NCBI GenBank assembly: GCA_025174535.1
Contig: JALBUN010000023.1
Location: 2,728,001-2,792,000, forward strand
Source: Cantharellus purpuraceus
Taxonomy: Eukaryota > Basidiomycota > Agaricomycetes > Cantharellales > Hydnaceae
Length of the DNA: 64,000 nt
Reading direction: 5' to 3'
This document shows positions 48,375-60,777 of this stretch, in pieces. Each line of letters begins with the position of its first letter. The stretch's first letter is position 1. A program made the translations under genes and the position numbers. The notes under the pieces are model-generated. The model worked only from the letters and a program-made list of their open reading frames with translations. It searched no databases and was not told where the DNA came from.

Positions 48375-49100
48375 ATGTGAATGGAACTGTGTGTGTGTGA
48401 CTCAAGTAGCTTCTTCTGGTTCTAAGGTATCTATCCAATGTGTTGGTTTGAGCTCCAGGAGCATCAGATCCATTTGTAAGTTGATTTATTGGTAGTGGGG
48501 AAATTTATCTACTTGCTGTGATATTTGTAGAGGGGGTTTTGCCATTCTAGTTACAGTATCAATACTTATTTTGTTAAATTCAGCATAGCACTAACCTCAA
48601 ACCAGATTACAGTCACTGTATGACCCAGGGCATCCTCCTGTTCATGGGACAGGCTCTTTAGGGTCCATGTCTGTGCCCTCATTCAAAGCAGTATATCTTT
48701 ACCCCTTCCATAGTGGCCCAATATTCCTTTTATAAGCTGGTTTTCTGGCAGGGGAACCAGTGAATTCAGCCACAGACAACTGTACAGTTGCCCTAGTACT
48801 TGCAGCAGAAGCTAGAGGCATTACAACAGTAGCAGGTTCAGTGTGAGCAGACTGAGACACTACTGTTCACTGTGTACTGTTCTTGGAATGGGCTGCACAC
48901 TCATCACAAAACTGCAACCACATATGGATATACATTGGTGTGAAAGATGGTGTGATGACACTTGGGATTAGAACATGACAGAGGCTCCATCAAAAAAGAA
49001 AAAAACTTTTTTGATTGCCCAAACTTACCATTTGCATTATTTTCCCCCTATTGGATAGGATTTTAGTACTCTTGAATGCTCAGCAGTCTCCAAATGGATG
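47404..49100. other. Unassigned transposon-like stretch
   Basis: No domain was recognised. A minus frame at 48131-47688 (147 codons; GCLSMCCRHFQHQRGQCTVI, TVAVIARSRISAQDPLQHAS) has Cys/His-rich patches but no match. A 39-base T run lies at 48332-48370 (A run on the minus strand). The sequence has the same base composition as the surrounding repeats. Confidence 0.4.
48332..48370. repeat. Homopolymer T39
   Basis: An uninterrupted run of 39 T. On the minus strand it would be a poly(A) tail, but no retrocopy was recognised upstream of it. An array this long is likely to vary between individuals or sequencing runs. Confidence 0.95.
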
Positions 49101-52023
49101 GTGGCAGGATGCATTAAGGATGTATATCAAACCACTTTGACAGTCAAATTCCACCAGTGTCTTTTGTATCAAGCTTTTAAATAGTGCCGCAACTCCCTTT
49201 GCACCTCAGTCTCTATTTCTAGCCATTGATTGTCACTCATGTTTCATCACCATTGATCATTATCAGCCTTCTATTCACACCAATCCTTTCATCATCATTC
49301 ACATGGCTTCCAATTCTATTCCTCCCTCCAACTCTCTTCTAATTATATGTCACACTGGTCTCTGGACATGGAGGACTATCAAAAATATGCCAAGCTCCAT
49401 GGGCATGTAAAGCCACCTCCATGTGCCAAAATACTTCCAAAACTCTTTCAATGTCCAAGATCCCCACCATGTCTCTCTTATGCCATTGGTGATCCCATAT
49501 TCTTTCACGATTCCATTGAACCATATACATTTCTTGGCATTTCACCTCTATATTGTAACATGGATAGAAGAGTCGAGCATAAGGTAGAGTTTCAGTTGCC
49601 ATCACCGACCTATCCTCCCACTTCAATCTGACTCAGGTTACATTGTGTCAGGCAAAGGGACCAAATACCCTTGGAATGGGATACCATATGGAGATGGATC
49701 ACTAAGACAATAAGGAGTGTTTGTTGTGGATGCTGACTGAAGTCCTCATGTGATCAGGGTCAACTTACCTTCAGAGCCATAGGGAAGATGGTATTTGTAT
49801 GGGAACCACCTTTTCCCTATCAAATTCCATTTATGCAGCACCAATGTGCTATTCTTTGCTTTTCCATTCCTAAATATCAGCATATATTTGGTGCTTGTAC
49901 CTGGAATGGACTTATTCAAATATTCTCTATTTTTCCATATTTTTTTGGGAATATTCCATGCAGAACTCGGCCTGGAATCATTTATTTCTGCTGTGCTACA
50001 GTTGTGGACCCATAGGCACCCACAAACCTTCGCACAGCCAGCTATCCACCTTTGGACCAGGCATTCGGCCTGAATTCAAGCTCAGATGTCTCTGATCAAT
50101 AAATATTCTCTAACTTGACAACCACAGCCTCTCAGGGCACTATTTTCTGTGCAGATCATCACATGAGATGTGGCTATCCATGGCTGTCCAAACCAGTGCA
50201 GAAAACAGGGTGGACACCCTTCTTTTTGCCTGATCAGTGCCTAGTTCAGGGATCAAATCAGCTGATGGGTGATCAAATCAGGTGATTGCCTTGGAATATT
50301 CTACCCCTTTCCATAACATTCTAGCTGTTTCCTTCTATTATTAGATAGAACTTTCCAGAACCATTATTCAGCTCCTGATCAGTGTTAGTCCAGTGATCAG
50401 AACCTGTGATAGGCTTGGAATATTCTACCCCTTTCTTCCACCTTCCACAACCTTCCAGTAGCTTCCATCTATTAATATGTAGAATATTCCAGAAGCATTA
50501 GTCAGCCCCTGTAAATACAATATATAAGGAGGCCATTCTGCCTCTGAAATAAAAACATATCCATCATATTCTACCCATCTTCTGCACACCAGTGTGACTA
50601 GAGTGACATACAGTGTCATCCTCTATCTCAGTAACTGTTGATTACCAGTTCAAGGATCTTTTACAGTTGTGTAACTGTACTTGATTGCACTTGAAGTAGT
50701 GATATTCCTGCTTTGGGCGTGAGTGTAGTATCTGCCTCACGTGACTACGAATCTACAGGGTGAGATTGTCTGTCAATAGTCCTGCCATTAGTGCTCTTGT
50801 TTAAGTTACTAGTGTGTACTGCCTTTGCAGAGCATTAGAAGCTTGAACTCATGTGAAGCAGTTGCTAGACTACTTCACACATTGCTGTTACCTGCTTTGG
50901 AGTGCCACTGGTTGGACGGTTGAATTCATCCACCTACTTCCTTTAGCCTCTAAGTGCATTCCCCTCTTTTTGGAATATCTGGACCCCTAAGCATCCGTGA
51001 ACTCTAGACTCTGGAAGTCTTATTCATTTCTTGCTGCTAAGAAACGTATTACCTTTCTGCGTATAGTCTGCATTGACCAATACAAAGGATTGTAACCAAA
51101 GTACAAACGTTAAATTGTTTCTGGAGTTGTGCTGCAGCAGGGTTTGATATTCTTCTCAGCTGTTCATTCACGGAATTGTGGTGATTTAGAGTTTGCCCTA
51201 ACACCATAATTTTGCGGGTTCCAAAACAGTATTGGTGGATGTTTCTATTGTTCTTTTATATGACTCACCCCTGTTTCATCTTTTAATTCATTCATACATG
51301 ACTTACTCATCCTTGTTCTATTTTTGGTTCTTTTATTACTCATCACCTCCTATTCTTACAAAGATTACCCCTATCTGTCACTTCATTTCTCCATGATTTC
51401 CTCATTAGTAGTTCAACTTCACATGCTTCATCAGCTGGCTTGATCAGCATTTCTTGCATCATATTGCATCATTTGCTCCTCATATTGTGTTGTTGTGCCC
51501 TGGGGATTTGTATATAAAAGGGTGCTAGTTTTTGCCTTTGGATCAATCAACAAGTTTTCAGTCAATGCTCTAAAGTCAAAGACCATGCTCTAAGTCTATG
51601 CTCTATGCTCTACATCCCAATCCATCAGCTCTACACTGAGGTAAAGCACCTTGGTTCAACAATCAGATTTCCCTCCTCCACTGAGAGGTTGCATCTCCTG
51701 AAACCAGCCTTCACATACCTCCTAACCAGGCTCCCCACCATCCTCCAGTCACAGAGCACAATCAACCATCTTGCCAGAAAGCCCCAGAGCATGATCTACC
51801 ATCTTGACCATCCCTCTTGCTTCCAACCACAGAGCACTATAACTCATCTCAACAGTGCCCTTTTTATCACCCTCACCAGACACAGTGTACTATTACACTT
51901 ACCAAATACTCAGTACTACCCCTTGGCCTGATTGTTCTTTGGCATGCTGAACAACTATGTTACACACCATCTGTTTGCTAGGACCATTGCATGCAGGCTT
52001 ATAGGATCTATTCCATAAGCAAA
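49101..52023 (-). mobile_element. Inverted partner of the 41.8-43.2 kb block, split by a solo LTR
   Basis: Two segments, 49,101-49,795 and 51,229-52,023, together match 41,812-43,200 in inverted orientation. The minus frame EMYMVQWNRERIWDHQWHKR at 49.3-49.6 kb matches the plus frame of the other copy. The copies differ by scattered C/T and A/G changes. The block is split by the solo LTR at 49796-51228. It may itself be an LTR of an older element; ends are uncertain. Confidence 0.65.
49796..51228. mobile_element. Solo LTR with GTATT target duplication
   Basis: It starts TGTATGGGAACC and ends GGTTCCAAAACA, a near-perfect terminal inverted repeat with TG...CA ends. The bases directly outside are GTATT at 49791-49795 and GTATT at 51229-51233. 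The uninterrupted site exists in the homologous block near 42,515. Length is 1,433 bp with no coding region inside, so it is a solo LTR left by LTR-LTR recombination. Confidence 0.9.
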
Positions 52024-52034
52024 CTGACAGCGGC

Positions 52035-52460
52035 ATGGATTGCATACTGCTGGAGAACAACAAAGAAATATTATATTTTACTAATGGACATACTGGACAT
52101 GTCTCTGAATTATTTATAAGTCAGTGCATTTATATGCATATTGTATGTGAATATAGAGGTAGATGGGGAGCACAGTGGGTGTCTATGGCATTACTGGGTG
52201 TCTATGGTGTTAGTCTAAGGTCTCTAGACCTTTAGACCTTAGACCAGAGGTGATGCTTATGCAGCCACAAATCCACACAACTTTCAGGCTATGTTCAAAC
52301 CAGGAGCTTATTCACACCACACTATTGGATGGAGCTGCCCTGATCCATCAATTCATGAAGGTCAATGAACAGACCCAGTGGCAATTGCTCACAGTGAACA
52401 ACTCCACCATGCAAACTTCAATTCACACAAGGAATCGTTGACCCCTGACCCTTGGTTGCT
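52035..52460 (+). pseudogene. Degraded pol segment (RNase H/integrase linker)
   Basis: Short frames such as DGAALIHQFMKVNEQTQWQL precede the integrase remnant in the expected order, but stops and frame breaks prevent a domain assignment. It includes a hairpin, AAGGTCTCTAGACCTT, near 52,218-52,233. Confidence 0.35.
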
Positions 52461-53640
52461 TACACCTGATAGATCAACATTGCTGTTCAAAAAGTTGGTA
52501 TATGTTCTTCATCATTCCATGACCATCGGCTAGCTGGCCATCATGGAATAAGCAAAACAATTATGAACATTTGCTGACAATACATCTGGCCTAAAATGAC
52601 ACAATTCATCAAGGACTATATTGCACCAAATGTAGACATGCAAAGGTGATACATCACAAACCATTCAGACCCCTTTGATTCCTCCCCATTGCAACCCAAC
52701 CTTGGGATTTGATTTTGATGGACTTCATTGAGGGGTTATCACTATCCAAAGGGCATGATACAATATTGGTAGTGGTCAACTGCTTAACAAAAATGGCATT
52801 ATACATTTCAACCTTCTGTGATGTCACAGCCTCTGAAGTTGCCCTGTTATTCCTTTGCCACATATTTGCTAAACATGGTACTCCTAGTGATATCATCTCT
52901 GACCAAGGAAAGCACTTCACTTTGCAGTTCTGGATCACACTTTGCAAACTGCTGGGGATCAAGGGTAATCTCTCCACTGCATATCACCTGCAGACTGACA
53001 GTCAAACAGAATGAGTCAACCAGATCCTCAAACAGTATCTGTGCATATACATCAATTATCAGCAGGATGATTGGGTCAATTTGTTACCCCTCACTGAATT
53101 TGCATACAATAATACTGCACATGCTGCCATAGAAGTTACACCCTTTTTTTCCAACAAGGGGTATCATCCCAAGTTCAAGGTTTTGCTCACATCCATCAAC
53201 TCCAAAGAGGCATACAGGCATTCTGTTGACATCAAGGAGTTACATCAATATCTCCAAGAACACATTTGCCAGACAATCAAAGGCTATATGTGAGCAACAC
53301 AGCACTCCAGCATTTGCTGTAAGGGACAGGATGTGGCTCAACATGAAAAACATTTCCACCAAACAGCCATCAAAGAAGCTGGATCACAGATGCCTGGGGC
53401 CATTCCCCATTGTAGCAAAATCTTGTCACATATGTTCCAACTAGTCCCTCTGGCATTGAAGCTCATACACCCCATATTCCATGTGTCACTACTGGAGATG
53501 GCCACCACAAGGCTTACTCTGTCTCAACAACTGCATCTACATTCCCAATGTGAACAATCTCTGACTCCATGTACTCCAGAACAAACATGACCATCCAATC
53601 TCTGGTCATTTTGGACAGAACTGAACTATAGATCTAGTCA
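52461..53640 (+). pseudogene. Ty3/gypsy integrase, plus strand
   Basis: The HHCC-type start is recognisable (HHGISKTI, then YIWPKMTQFIKDYIAPN). The catalytic core follows: LMDFIEGLSLSKGHDTILVV, IFAKHGTPSDIISDQGKHFT, and YHLQTDSQTE, carrying the D, D and E positions. After this comes [40 protein letters not shown], and the C-terminal part HPIFHVSLLEMA. Stops (for example directly after QTDSQTE) and frameshifts make it non-functional. Confidence 0.85.
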
Positions 53641-54280
53641 GGTGACTATGTCTGGCCTGAACTCCATTGTTCCGTTAAGTCCTACATCAAGTCTTGTACC
53701 ACTTATATGTGCTCAAAGTCACAGAGACATCATCCTTATGGACTACTCAAGCAACTCCCCTTTCCGGAGAGTCTGTGGAACTCCATATCCATGGACTTCA
53801 TCAAGAAGCTCCCAGCATCCTCTGGTTATGACACCATCTTAGTTATTGTGGATCGCCTCACCAAGCAGTCCACTTTTATTCCTACAGTTGACACCATCAC
53901 AGCTCCTATGCTTGCAAAACTATTCATGCCCCATGTCTTCTCCAAGCATGGAGTTCCATCACACATACCTCTGACCATGGTACAAAGTTTGTGTCCTCTT
54001 TTTTCCAAACCCTTGGAAAGGCTTTGGACATCAAACTCCATTTCACCTCTGGATACCATCCAAAAGCCAATGGACAAACCAAATGAATGAACCAGACTCT
54101 GGAACAGTACCTCCAAGTCTATTGCAACTACCAACAGGACAACTGGTCCAACTTACTTCCACTCACAGAATTCACATATAATAATGCTCCAAACACCACT
54201 ACTGGCTTTTCTCCATTCTTTGCCAACCTAATGCAGGAGGAACAGTTTCCATGGCAGGACCCATACTTGTGGCCCTAGTC
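53641..54280 (+). pseudogene. Second Ty3/gypsy integrase fragment, plus strand
   Basis: Reads CSKSQRHHPYGLLKQLPFPE, WNSISMDFIKKLPASSGYDT, ILVIVDRLTKQSTFIPTVDT, MPHVFSKHGVPSHI, then a frameshift, [40 protein letters not shown]. It belongs to a different subfamily from the fragment just upstream, and is close to the minus-strand pol at 55.7-60.8 kb. It is truncated after the SPFFAN motif. Confidence 0.8.
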
Positions 54281-54322
54281 TGTCAATGTTTGGGAGAAGG
54301 ATCCACCACACTGCTGCCCTCC

Positions 54323-54918
54323 TCACAATTGTGTTTCTGTCAAGGAGGAGCACTCCCTTTTACCTTGCATTTCAGCCGGTTTGTCTGGCACATGAAGCAG
54401 GAGTGAGATTTCCCAGTCTAGGAAACAAAAGTAATAATCAGTATGATATCCTGACATCCAGTCACTATGTTCACTCACCATTGCCCACTCACACATGTCG
54501 TCATGCTTGATGCACATATTGCATATGAGGTCCAATTCAGATTCTTCATCTGGATCCTTGTCCACCCCCTTGCCTTTCATGACTACCCTCAATAATGCCC
54601 TTTTCTTCACGGCCTCCACCCTGACTTGAGCCACCTCAGTGGCCCTCTCACAAGCTGCTACCTCCCTCATGATCCTCTTCTCCTCCTCTGCCTTCTTTTT
54701 CTCTGCAGTGTCAGCCTCAGCAATCAACTTATCCAATGCAGCACATTGCTGATGAAGTTCTTTGGCAGAGGGGATATCAGATGGTGATAAGAGATAAGGA
54801 GAGAGGTAACACACATTTAATAATTTAGCCAGCCCATGTGCCAATTCAAACACATATACTGCCAATTTTCCCATGAAGCTGACTAAGATCTCATGGGCTT
54901 GATCTAGAAGGGAGATAC
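54323..54918 (-). pseudogene. Coiled-coil/Cys-cluster ORF family, diverged fragment
   Basis: The minus frame gives PSAKELHQQCAALDKLIAEA, DTAEKKKAEEEKRIMREVAA and RATEVAQVRVEAVKKRALLR, then an acidic linker and LICNMCIKHDDMCEWAM. This copies the layout coil, acid, C-x2-C-x5-C of copies B and C (ICNLCHDTGMECVWP). The second half of the cysteine cluster is degraded. It abuts the end of the LTR at 54919. Confidence 0.55.
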
Positions 54919-55656
54919 TGTTACAACCTGTAATACCAAGTCCAAACTCTGGATCTCCATCTCCTTCATCTCCACCTCCATCAACTCCACCTCCATCAAC
55001 TCCACCTCCATCAACTCCACCTCCATCAACTCCACCTCCATCAACTCCACCTCCATCAACTCCACCTCCATCAACTCCACCTCCATCAACTCCACCTCCA
55101 TCAACTCCACCTCCATCAACCCCAAACTCCATTATTGTTCTCCTTATAAGTAGTTTCTTCTTATGGGTTACAACAAATCTTCTTCTTTTATATTGCTTAG
55201 TTCAGTTTGGACTTGGGTTCAAACTCTGAACTCCTTTCCATATTGTACTCCATATCCATCTTATTGTCTTATCGTTTTAGTTTCATCATTCAATTCTCCA
55301 CATACTTATATGAACTACTCTCTGTCTATTACAGTAGTTTGTATATCAACTAAGATTTGCCCCATCAACTTCTTGGTTGCTAGCTTCTTGACAAGTACCT
55401 TCTTGACAAGTACCTTCTTGACAAGTTGAACTCTGGATCCTTGATCCAACTCCATACTCCAAACTCCAAAATATTGGACCAATGATCCAAGGGGGCGCAA
55501 CACACAAGTTGAAGCCAAGTCCACTCAATCCAACTCAATAGTTATTGTCTCATTCTGTCTCTGGTTGAACTGAAACAGTAAAGTCCCTTCCTCTTCTTCA
55601 CTAGCAGCCAAGCTCCAGTTATCTCCTTTGAACTCTGAGTTTTCCAGCCCTTAACA
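54919..55656 (-). mobile_element. LTR copy 1 (minus), 10-unit VNTR
   Basis: In minus orientation it runs from TGTTAAGGGCTGG at 55656 to a TAACA end at 54919, 738 bp, with TGTTA/TAACA terminal repeats. It is almost identical to 60778-61780 apart from VNTR number and a short segment at the 3' end. On the pol side its flank reads CCTCA (minus strand, 55661-55657). The other flank is GATAC-like and does not match. Confidence 0.85.
54972..55122 (-). repeat. 15-bp VNTR, 10 copies
   Basis: Unit GGAGTTGATGGAGGT on the minus strand, 10 copies. It is the same unit and position as the 26-copy array in LTR copy 2. The frames through it (VDGGG, MEVEL) are by-products of the repeat. Confidence 0.95.
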
Positions 55657-56726
55657 TGAGGACTCTTTGTTGGTGCCTTCATATCCAGTCCATTTGACTA
55701 GGTACTGGAGCTTGCACTTGTACTGATGATCAATCTTTGAGTCCAGGATCTTGGATATCTCCTATTTGTTATCACCTTTGATGATGATTGGAGGGGGTAG
55801 AGATTGGGTGTGACCAGGAATCTCATTTATAGTAGCAGGTTTGAGCATTGATATATGGAAGACCAGGTGAACTGCTTGGAAGTGGTCAGGGAGTTGGAGG
55901 GTGAAGGACCTACTGCCTGTGTAAGCAATGACCTCATAAGGACCTAAGTATTTCTTGGGGAGTTTCTTTGATGGACAGGTGGTCTGGAAGTGTTTGGCCT
56001 TGACAAATACTTTATCTCCAATTTGCAGGTCTGGAGCCAGAATACGGCGTTGGTCCACAGAGACTTGGTATTGTTTCTGGGCATTGGAGATTGTTTCTCA
56101 GAGATGGTGGTGTAGTTGGTTGAGGCCAGTTATGAATTGGCAGGCTTTGGTGGAAGCAAGTTCATTCTCCAGGTGGACAGAGATGTTTGGATGATAACCT
56201 TTATTAGCAAAGAATGGAGAGATGCCAGTAGTCACATTTGGGGCATTGTTGTAAGCAAACTCTGCCATCAGAAGTAGATCAGCCCAGTTGTCTTGTTGAT
56301 AGTTACAATAGACTTGGAGATATTGTTCCAGGGACTGATTCATTTGTTCCATTTGTCCATCTCCCTTGGGGTGATATCTGAAGGTGAAATGAAGCTTCAT
56401 GTTAAGAGCCTTTCCTAATGTGTGGAAGAAGGAGGACACAAACTCCAAGCCCTGATCAGATGTGACATGTGATGGGACTCCATGTTTAGAGAACATGTGG
56501 AGAATGAACAATGTAGCTAGTAAGGTGGAGGTGATGGTGTTGTGCGTCAGAATGAATAGTGACTGTTTAGTGACCTGTCAACAATCACAAGTATAGTATC
56601 TGAGCAATGGGGGGAGCTTCTCTATGAAATCCATGGAGATGGAGTTCCATGGTTGCTCTGGAACTGGAAGCTGCTTAAGGATTCCATAGGGTTTGTGTCT
56701 TTGTGATTTTGAGCACATACATGTGG

Positions 56727-57226
56727 TGTAAGTTTCCTCATTGCATTGAGTGTGCTTTTGGCTGACATGTTTGAGGATTAGCATTTGTGAAGTTTTTTTA
56801 AGGAACAAGTGATTTCTGTGGGTTTGCCGCCTGTTGTTTCAAAGAACTGGGGAAAACTTGTTATGCTATCTAACAGTATGTCCGTTTTATAGCTATCTAA
56901 TGAGTCTCTTATCTTTTGGAACAGATGGACAAGTGTGTGGAATAAGAATGCGGCAGTGGTGTGGATCTGGAACAAAAAGAAGGAAGTAGTGGTTTGTGGA
57001 TCAACTAACAAGGAAGTGTGGTGATGGTGTGTGGAGCTGGAACAAAAGGAATAGTGATTTGTGGAACAAGTAACAAATAAGTGTGGTGGCTTGTGGAATA
57101 ATAAAGCATGATGTGGTATGGCCTGAAGTAAATGAAACAGAAAGAAATAGAACATACCACTGGAATGGTAATAGATAGATTGGTACTCCTGCTGTATCAC
57201 TGCATAAGGAGCACTGCTCCCTTACA
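56727..57226 (-). mobile_element. Solo LTR, 500 bp, GTGG duplication
   Basis: On the plus strand it begins TGTAAG at 56727 and ends CTTACA at 57226, flanked on both sides by GTGG (56723-56726 and 57227-57230). It sits in the integrase zinc finger. Removing it joins CNSCTT to CMCSKSQRHKPYG, the expected C-x2-C and RSK-RHKPYG context. Confidence 0.88.
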
Positions 57227-58642
57227 GTGGTACAAGAGTTACAGTAGTGTTGAATATACTCTCACATTTTTGGTCATATGTAGTCTTGTTGGATTAACCC
57301 TTGTGTGTGGTTTTGCCCAAAGTGGCCAGAAATTGGGTGATCATGATAGTACTGCAAAACTCAGAGTCAGAGACCATTGGCATTGGGGACATATATCTGG
57401 TCATTGTGTCAGAGGTGTCCTTTGGGGTCAAGTAACCACTTCAGATCAGAAGGGTCATCCATGTCTTTAACTGCAACAGGATCAGATTGGAGTGATGAGC
57501 AGATGTTGGAGCAGAGTTGGATAATGTCCGTGATGGTGACAGCTCAGAGGGTGAGAGTCATGAGGGTAGATGCTTGTAGGATGATGCCAGCTGCTTGTTA
57601 GTGAACACAGGATGAAAGTTGTGTGGATTTACAGTGGCATAGTCACTACTCCCTTCTTTAGGGTAGATGTCCCAGCATCTAGTTAACATGTTGGGCTTTG
57701 CTCCAAGTCAACAAGGATGAAAGCAGATAATGAGGTTGAACTGAGACAGGTATTCAGACCACCAGACTTGTCTCCAGGTGAGTAGTTTCATTGTGGAGAA
57801 GTATTCCAAGCTCTTGTGGTCTCTTATGACATCAACTGGATTGGAGGGGCATTTGAGGTAGTGTCTCCATATCTGGAAAGCTTCATATATGGCAAGGAGC
57901 TCTTTGTCAGGATGTCATAGTTTAATTTGGGGGGCATAAATGTACACAAGTGAAAAGTGATTGGATGGACTTATCCATCATGGAGAGGATAGACAGCATC
58001 ACAGTGAGTGCATAGTCAGAGGCATCAGTCTCTAATAGGATAGGGACATCTGGAACCCAATGAGTCAGTATCAGAGCAGAGGTAATGGCCTTTTTCAAGG
58101 TCTCAAAGTTCTGTCTACATTCATCAGTGAAATTCCATTGGATACCCTTCCTAGTAAGCTGGGTGAGTGGGATGGTAATATTGGATGAAGCGTCAATAGA
58201 AGTTGGTGAACCCTAGGAAGGACTGTGTGTCCTTGACTTTCCATGGTTCCAGCCATTTCTGTATGGCTTTGATTTTGTCATCAGACATTGTCAGTCCTGC
58301 AGGGGAGATGATATAGCCTAGGTACTTGACAGAGTTGGAGTGGAATTTGCACTTGTTGGTGCAGGCAAAGAGGCCATGTTGGCAGAGATGTTGGAGTACC
58401 TCCCAGATGTGCATCCAATGTTCATCTTCATTGTCTGAATATATCAAAATGTCATCTAAGTAAATGAGGACAGTGACATTGAGGAGATTGGCAAAGGTAT
58501 CATTCATGAACCATTGGAAGGTGGCTGGAGCATTGGTTAGTCTGAAGGGCATGACACACCATTCAAAAGATCCATATTGAGTGTGGAAAGTCATTTTCCA
58601 CTCATCACCTTCTCAGATACAGACTAAATGATAGGCATGTTA

Positions 58643-60182
58643 TGTTGAAAGTTTCGCCTTGCTGGGGGGGGGGGTGGAGAGTAGATTTCAAATAGTGACA
58701 GAGGGAGTGATGGGAACTGGGTGTATGCATAGTTGTATTGAAGATATATCTTGGAAGTATCTGTTAAGAAAAGATATGGAGGGGTGTTGTGGGTGAGTGT
58801 AAGATGAAGGTGAGAGATGGTGGCGAAGTAGATTTTGAATAGGGGAGCAATTACTGCAAGGATGCAGATATATGCAGGGTCGATGGAAAGGTGTTGTTTA
58901 GTAGAGTAATGTTACCAAATATCAGAATATTTGGTTAAGAACTGGGACTTCTGCAAAATATCTGAGCAGAAATGGGAATAGCAACACTTCAAAAAAGTGT
59001 TTGCTTAATAGAAATGGATGTAATGATCCAAATAGTTCGTAATTTGAGATAGAAATAGTTGATGCAATATCCTAATTGGATATGCAAAAGATTTCAAATT
59101 GAATAGGTCGTTTAGGAGTTATTCCAGGAACGACAGAAAGTTGACACAAGCTGTTTGTTTGCAGCTTGGAAGGGATTAAGAATAGTGAATCTCCTTGTTG
59201 ATACTCGTACACAGTTGTAGTTAATATACAATTTGGCAATCACATGATAAAAAAGCCTTTTAGTAAGATTGAAACATATGATAAAAGAAATGATGTGGAT
59301 ACTGATAATATGTGATGTCATGGGGAAAAACTTTTTATAGAGAAAGGAGTTTTTACCCGTTTGACTTGAGGTTTATGACGAATGAAAATCATCATAATAC
59401 CTCCCTTTTTGAGTAGTAGCCACCCCCGTAGAACAAAAGGATGGCTCACAAAATAAAATCGAAAATCTCCTCCTCCTCATCCCTTAATCAAAAAATTCCC
59501 AAACTTTTCACAACTTTTCCTTATCATAAAACTCTCCCTTCTTGCTCCAATAGATTGTAATATTACTTGAACAATTTCTTGACAGTATCCTCATATGAAG
59601 TTTGATGAGATTTGGTGTAGTCCTCATCTAGATATTGACAATTTGAGCAGGGATCAGGAGCAGATGACTAGAACAAGAGTAAATGCTTAATAGAAAATCA
59701 ACCAGTGGAGCTTAGGCTTCGTAACCTGGGATTCAAATAGATGTTGCAATACTCTGGAAGAGTATGCAAAATATTGTAGAAATACGCGTTCGTTCTGGAG
59801 TTATTCCAGAAACAAATAGTTCAGACATGGTCAACAGAAACAAGTGGGAGGAAATTCTCTGGTCCATTTCATATCTAGCTAAGCATTTTTTATACAAGAT
59901 ATGTGTCCTTAGAACATGTGATAAAAGTCCTGAATCATTTGAAACATGGGAAAGAAACTTGTGATAAAAACAAAATGGGGGTGGAGCCAATATGGGAAAA
60001 ATGACGAAATAAAATATAAAAGAAATATAGGAGAATAATCTGATGGGTGTGGAGCTTACAGGGGCTTCTCCTCTTCCCTCCTAACCATTTCCCCTCGCTT
60101 TCCTATGTCCCCCTCAACCTCCTGAGCCTCCTATGTACTCCTGTTCCCTCTCTCTCCTAACCCCTTTCTCTCATAATCAACA
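58643..60182. mobile_element. Solo LTR, 1,540 bp, TGTTA duplication
   Basis: It begins TGTTGAAAG and ends AATCAACA (TGTTGA/TCAACA inverted repeat). It is flanked by TGTTA at 58638-58642 and 60183-60187. It lies inside reverse transcriptase: removing it joins AKIYSKIDL to HAYHLV, the expected RT motif-A region. It contains the AT-rich module shared with 46443-46986. Confidence 0.9.
59051..59584 (+). repeat. AT-rich dispersed module, copy 2
   Basis: Direct-orientation partner of 46443-46986 with few differences, inside the solo LTR 58643-60182. A weaker echo (GTTATTCCAGAAACAA) follows near 59,800. Confidence 0.8.
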
Positions 60183-60777
60183 TGTTAGAGATCTATTTTG
60201 GAATAGATCTTAGCTTTTCATGGGCTCTCAAGCAGGTCAATGGTGTGGGGTATTGGGTACTGGTCTTTCTTGGTGCTCTTGTTAAGTCCACAGAAGTCGA
60301 CACATAAATGGAGTGATCCATCCTTTTTGCAGATGAATAGGACCAGAGCCCTGTGGGGGGCTAAGTTCTTGTCTATGAATGTTCAGGAGAGCCAGCAGCT
60401 CTTTTTGGGATAGTGAGTAGATAGGGCCAAGTGGAGGGGTGGAGTTGTCATCCAACTCAATCTTGAGATTGTATGGTCAGTGTTCTGCTAAAGAGTTGGC
60501 TTTAGACTTGCTGAACATGTCAGCAAACTCATGATGCTCCTTAGGAACCATAAATAGGTCTGGCAGACCTGATTGAGCAGAGCAGGTGGTGAGAAGAATT
60601 GGATCAGAAAGGTGAACCTGGAATGTTTGTGATCTGTCCAGTTTGCTTAGTCTGGTGAAGACCATAGCATCCACCATCAATATAGATGGAGGTGTAGATG
60701 GAGTATCTATCAGAGCAGAGTCAGTGGAGGTGGAAGACAATTTTGCACCTAGAGTTGCTGGTGACATTGGGGATGAC

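Larger units (their letters stand above)
55657..60777 (-). pseudogene. Ty3/gypsy chromovirus pol, inverted and broken
   Basis: Minus-strand order: protease end and RT start (60,767-60,190: [40 protein letters not shown]); RT core (58,640-58,193: GDEWKMTFHTQYGSFEW, VMPFRLTNAPATFQWFMNDT, VLIYLDDILIYSDNEDEHW with the YLDD box); RNase H (58,190-57,440, several stops); integrase zinc finger (about 57,310-57,230, HDHPISGHFG, then CNSC); integrase core (56,720-56,100: SDQGLEFVSSFFHTLGKALN); C-terminal domain (LAPDLQIGDKVFVKAKHFQT, KKYLGPYEVIAYTGSRSFTL); and a chromodomain start, CKLQYLVKWTGYEGTNKESS, which ends exactly at the LTR. Many stops and frameshifts. Two solo LTRs are nested inside. Confidence 0.85.
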
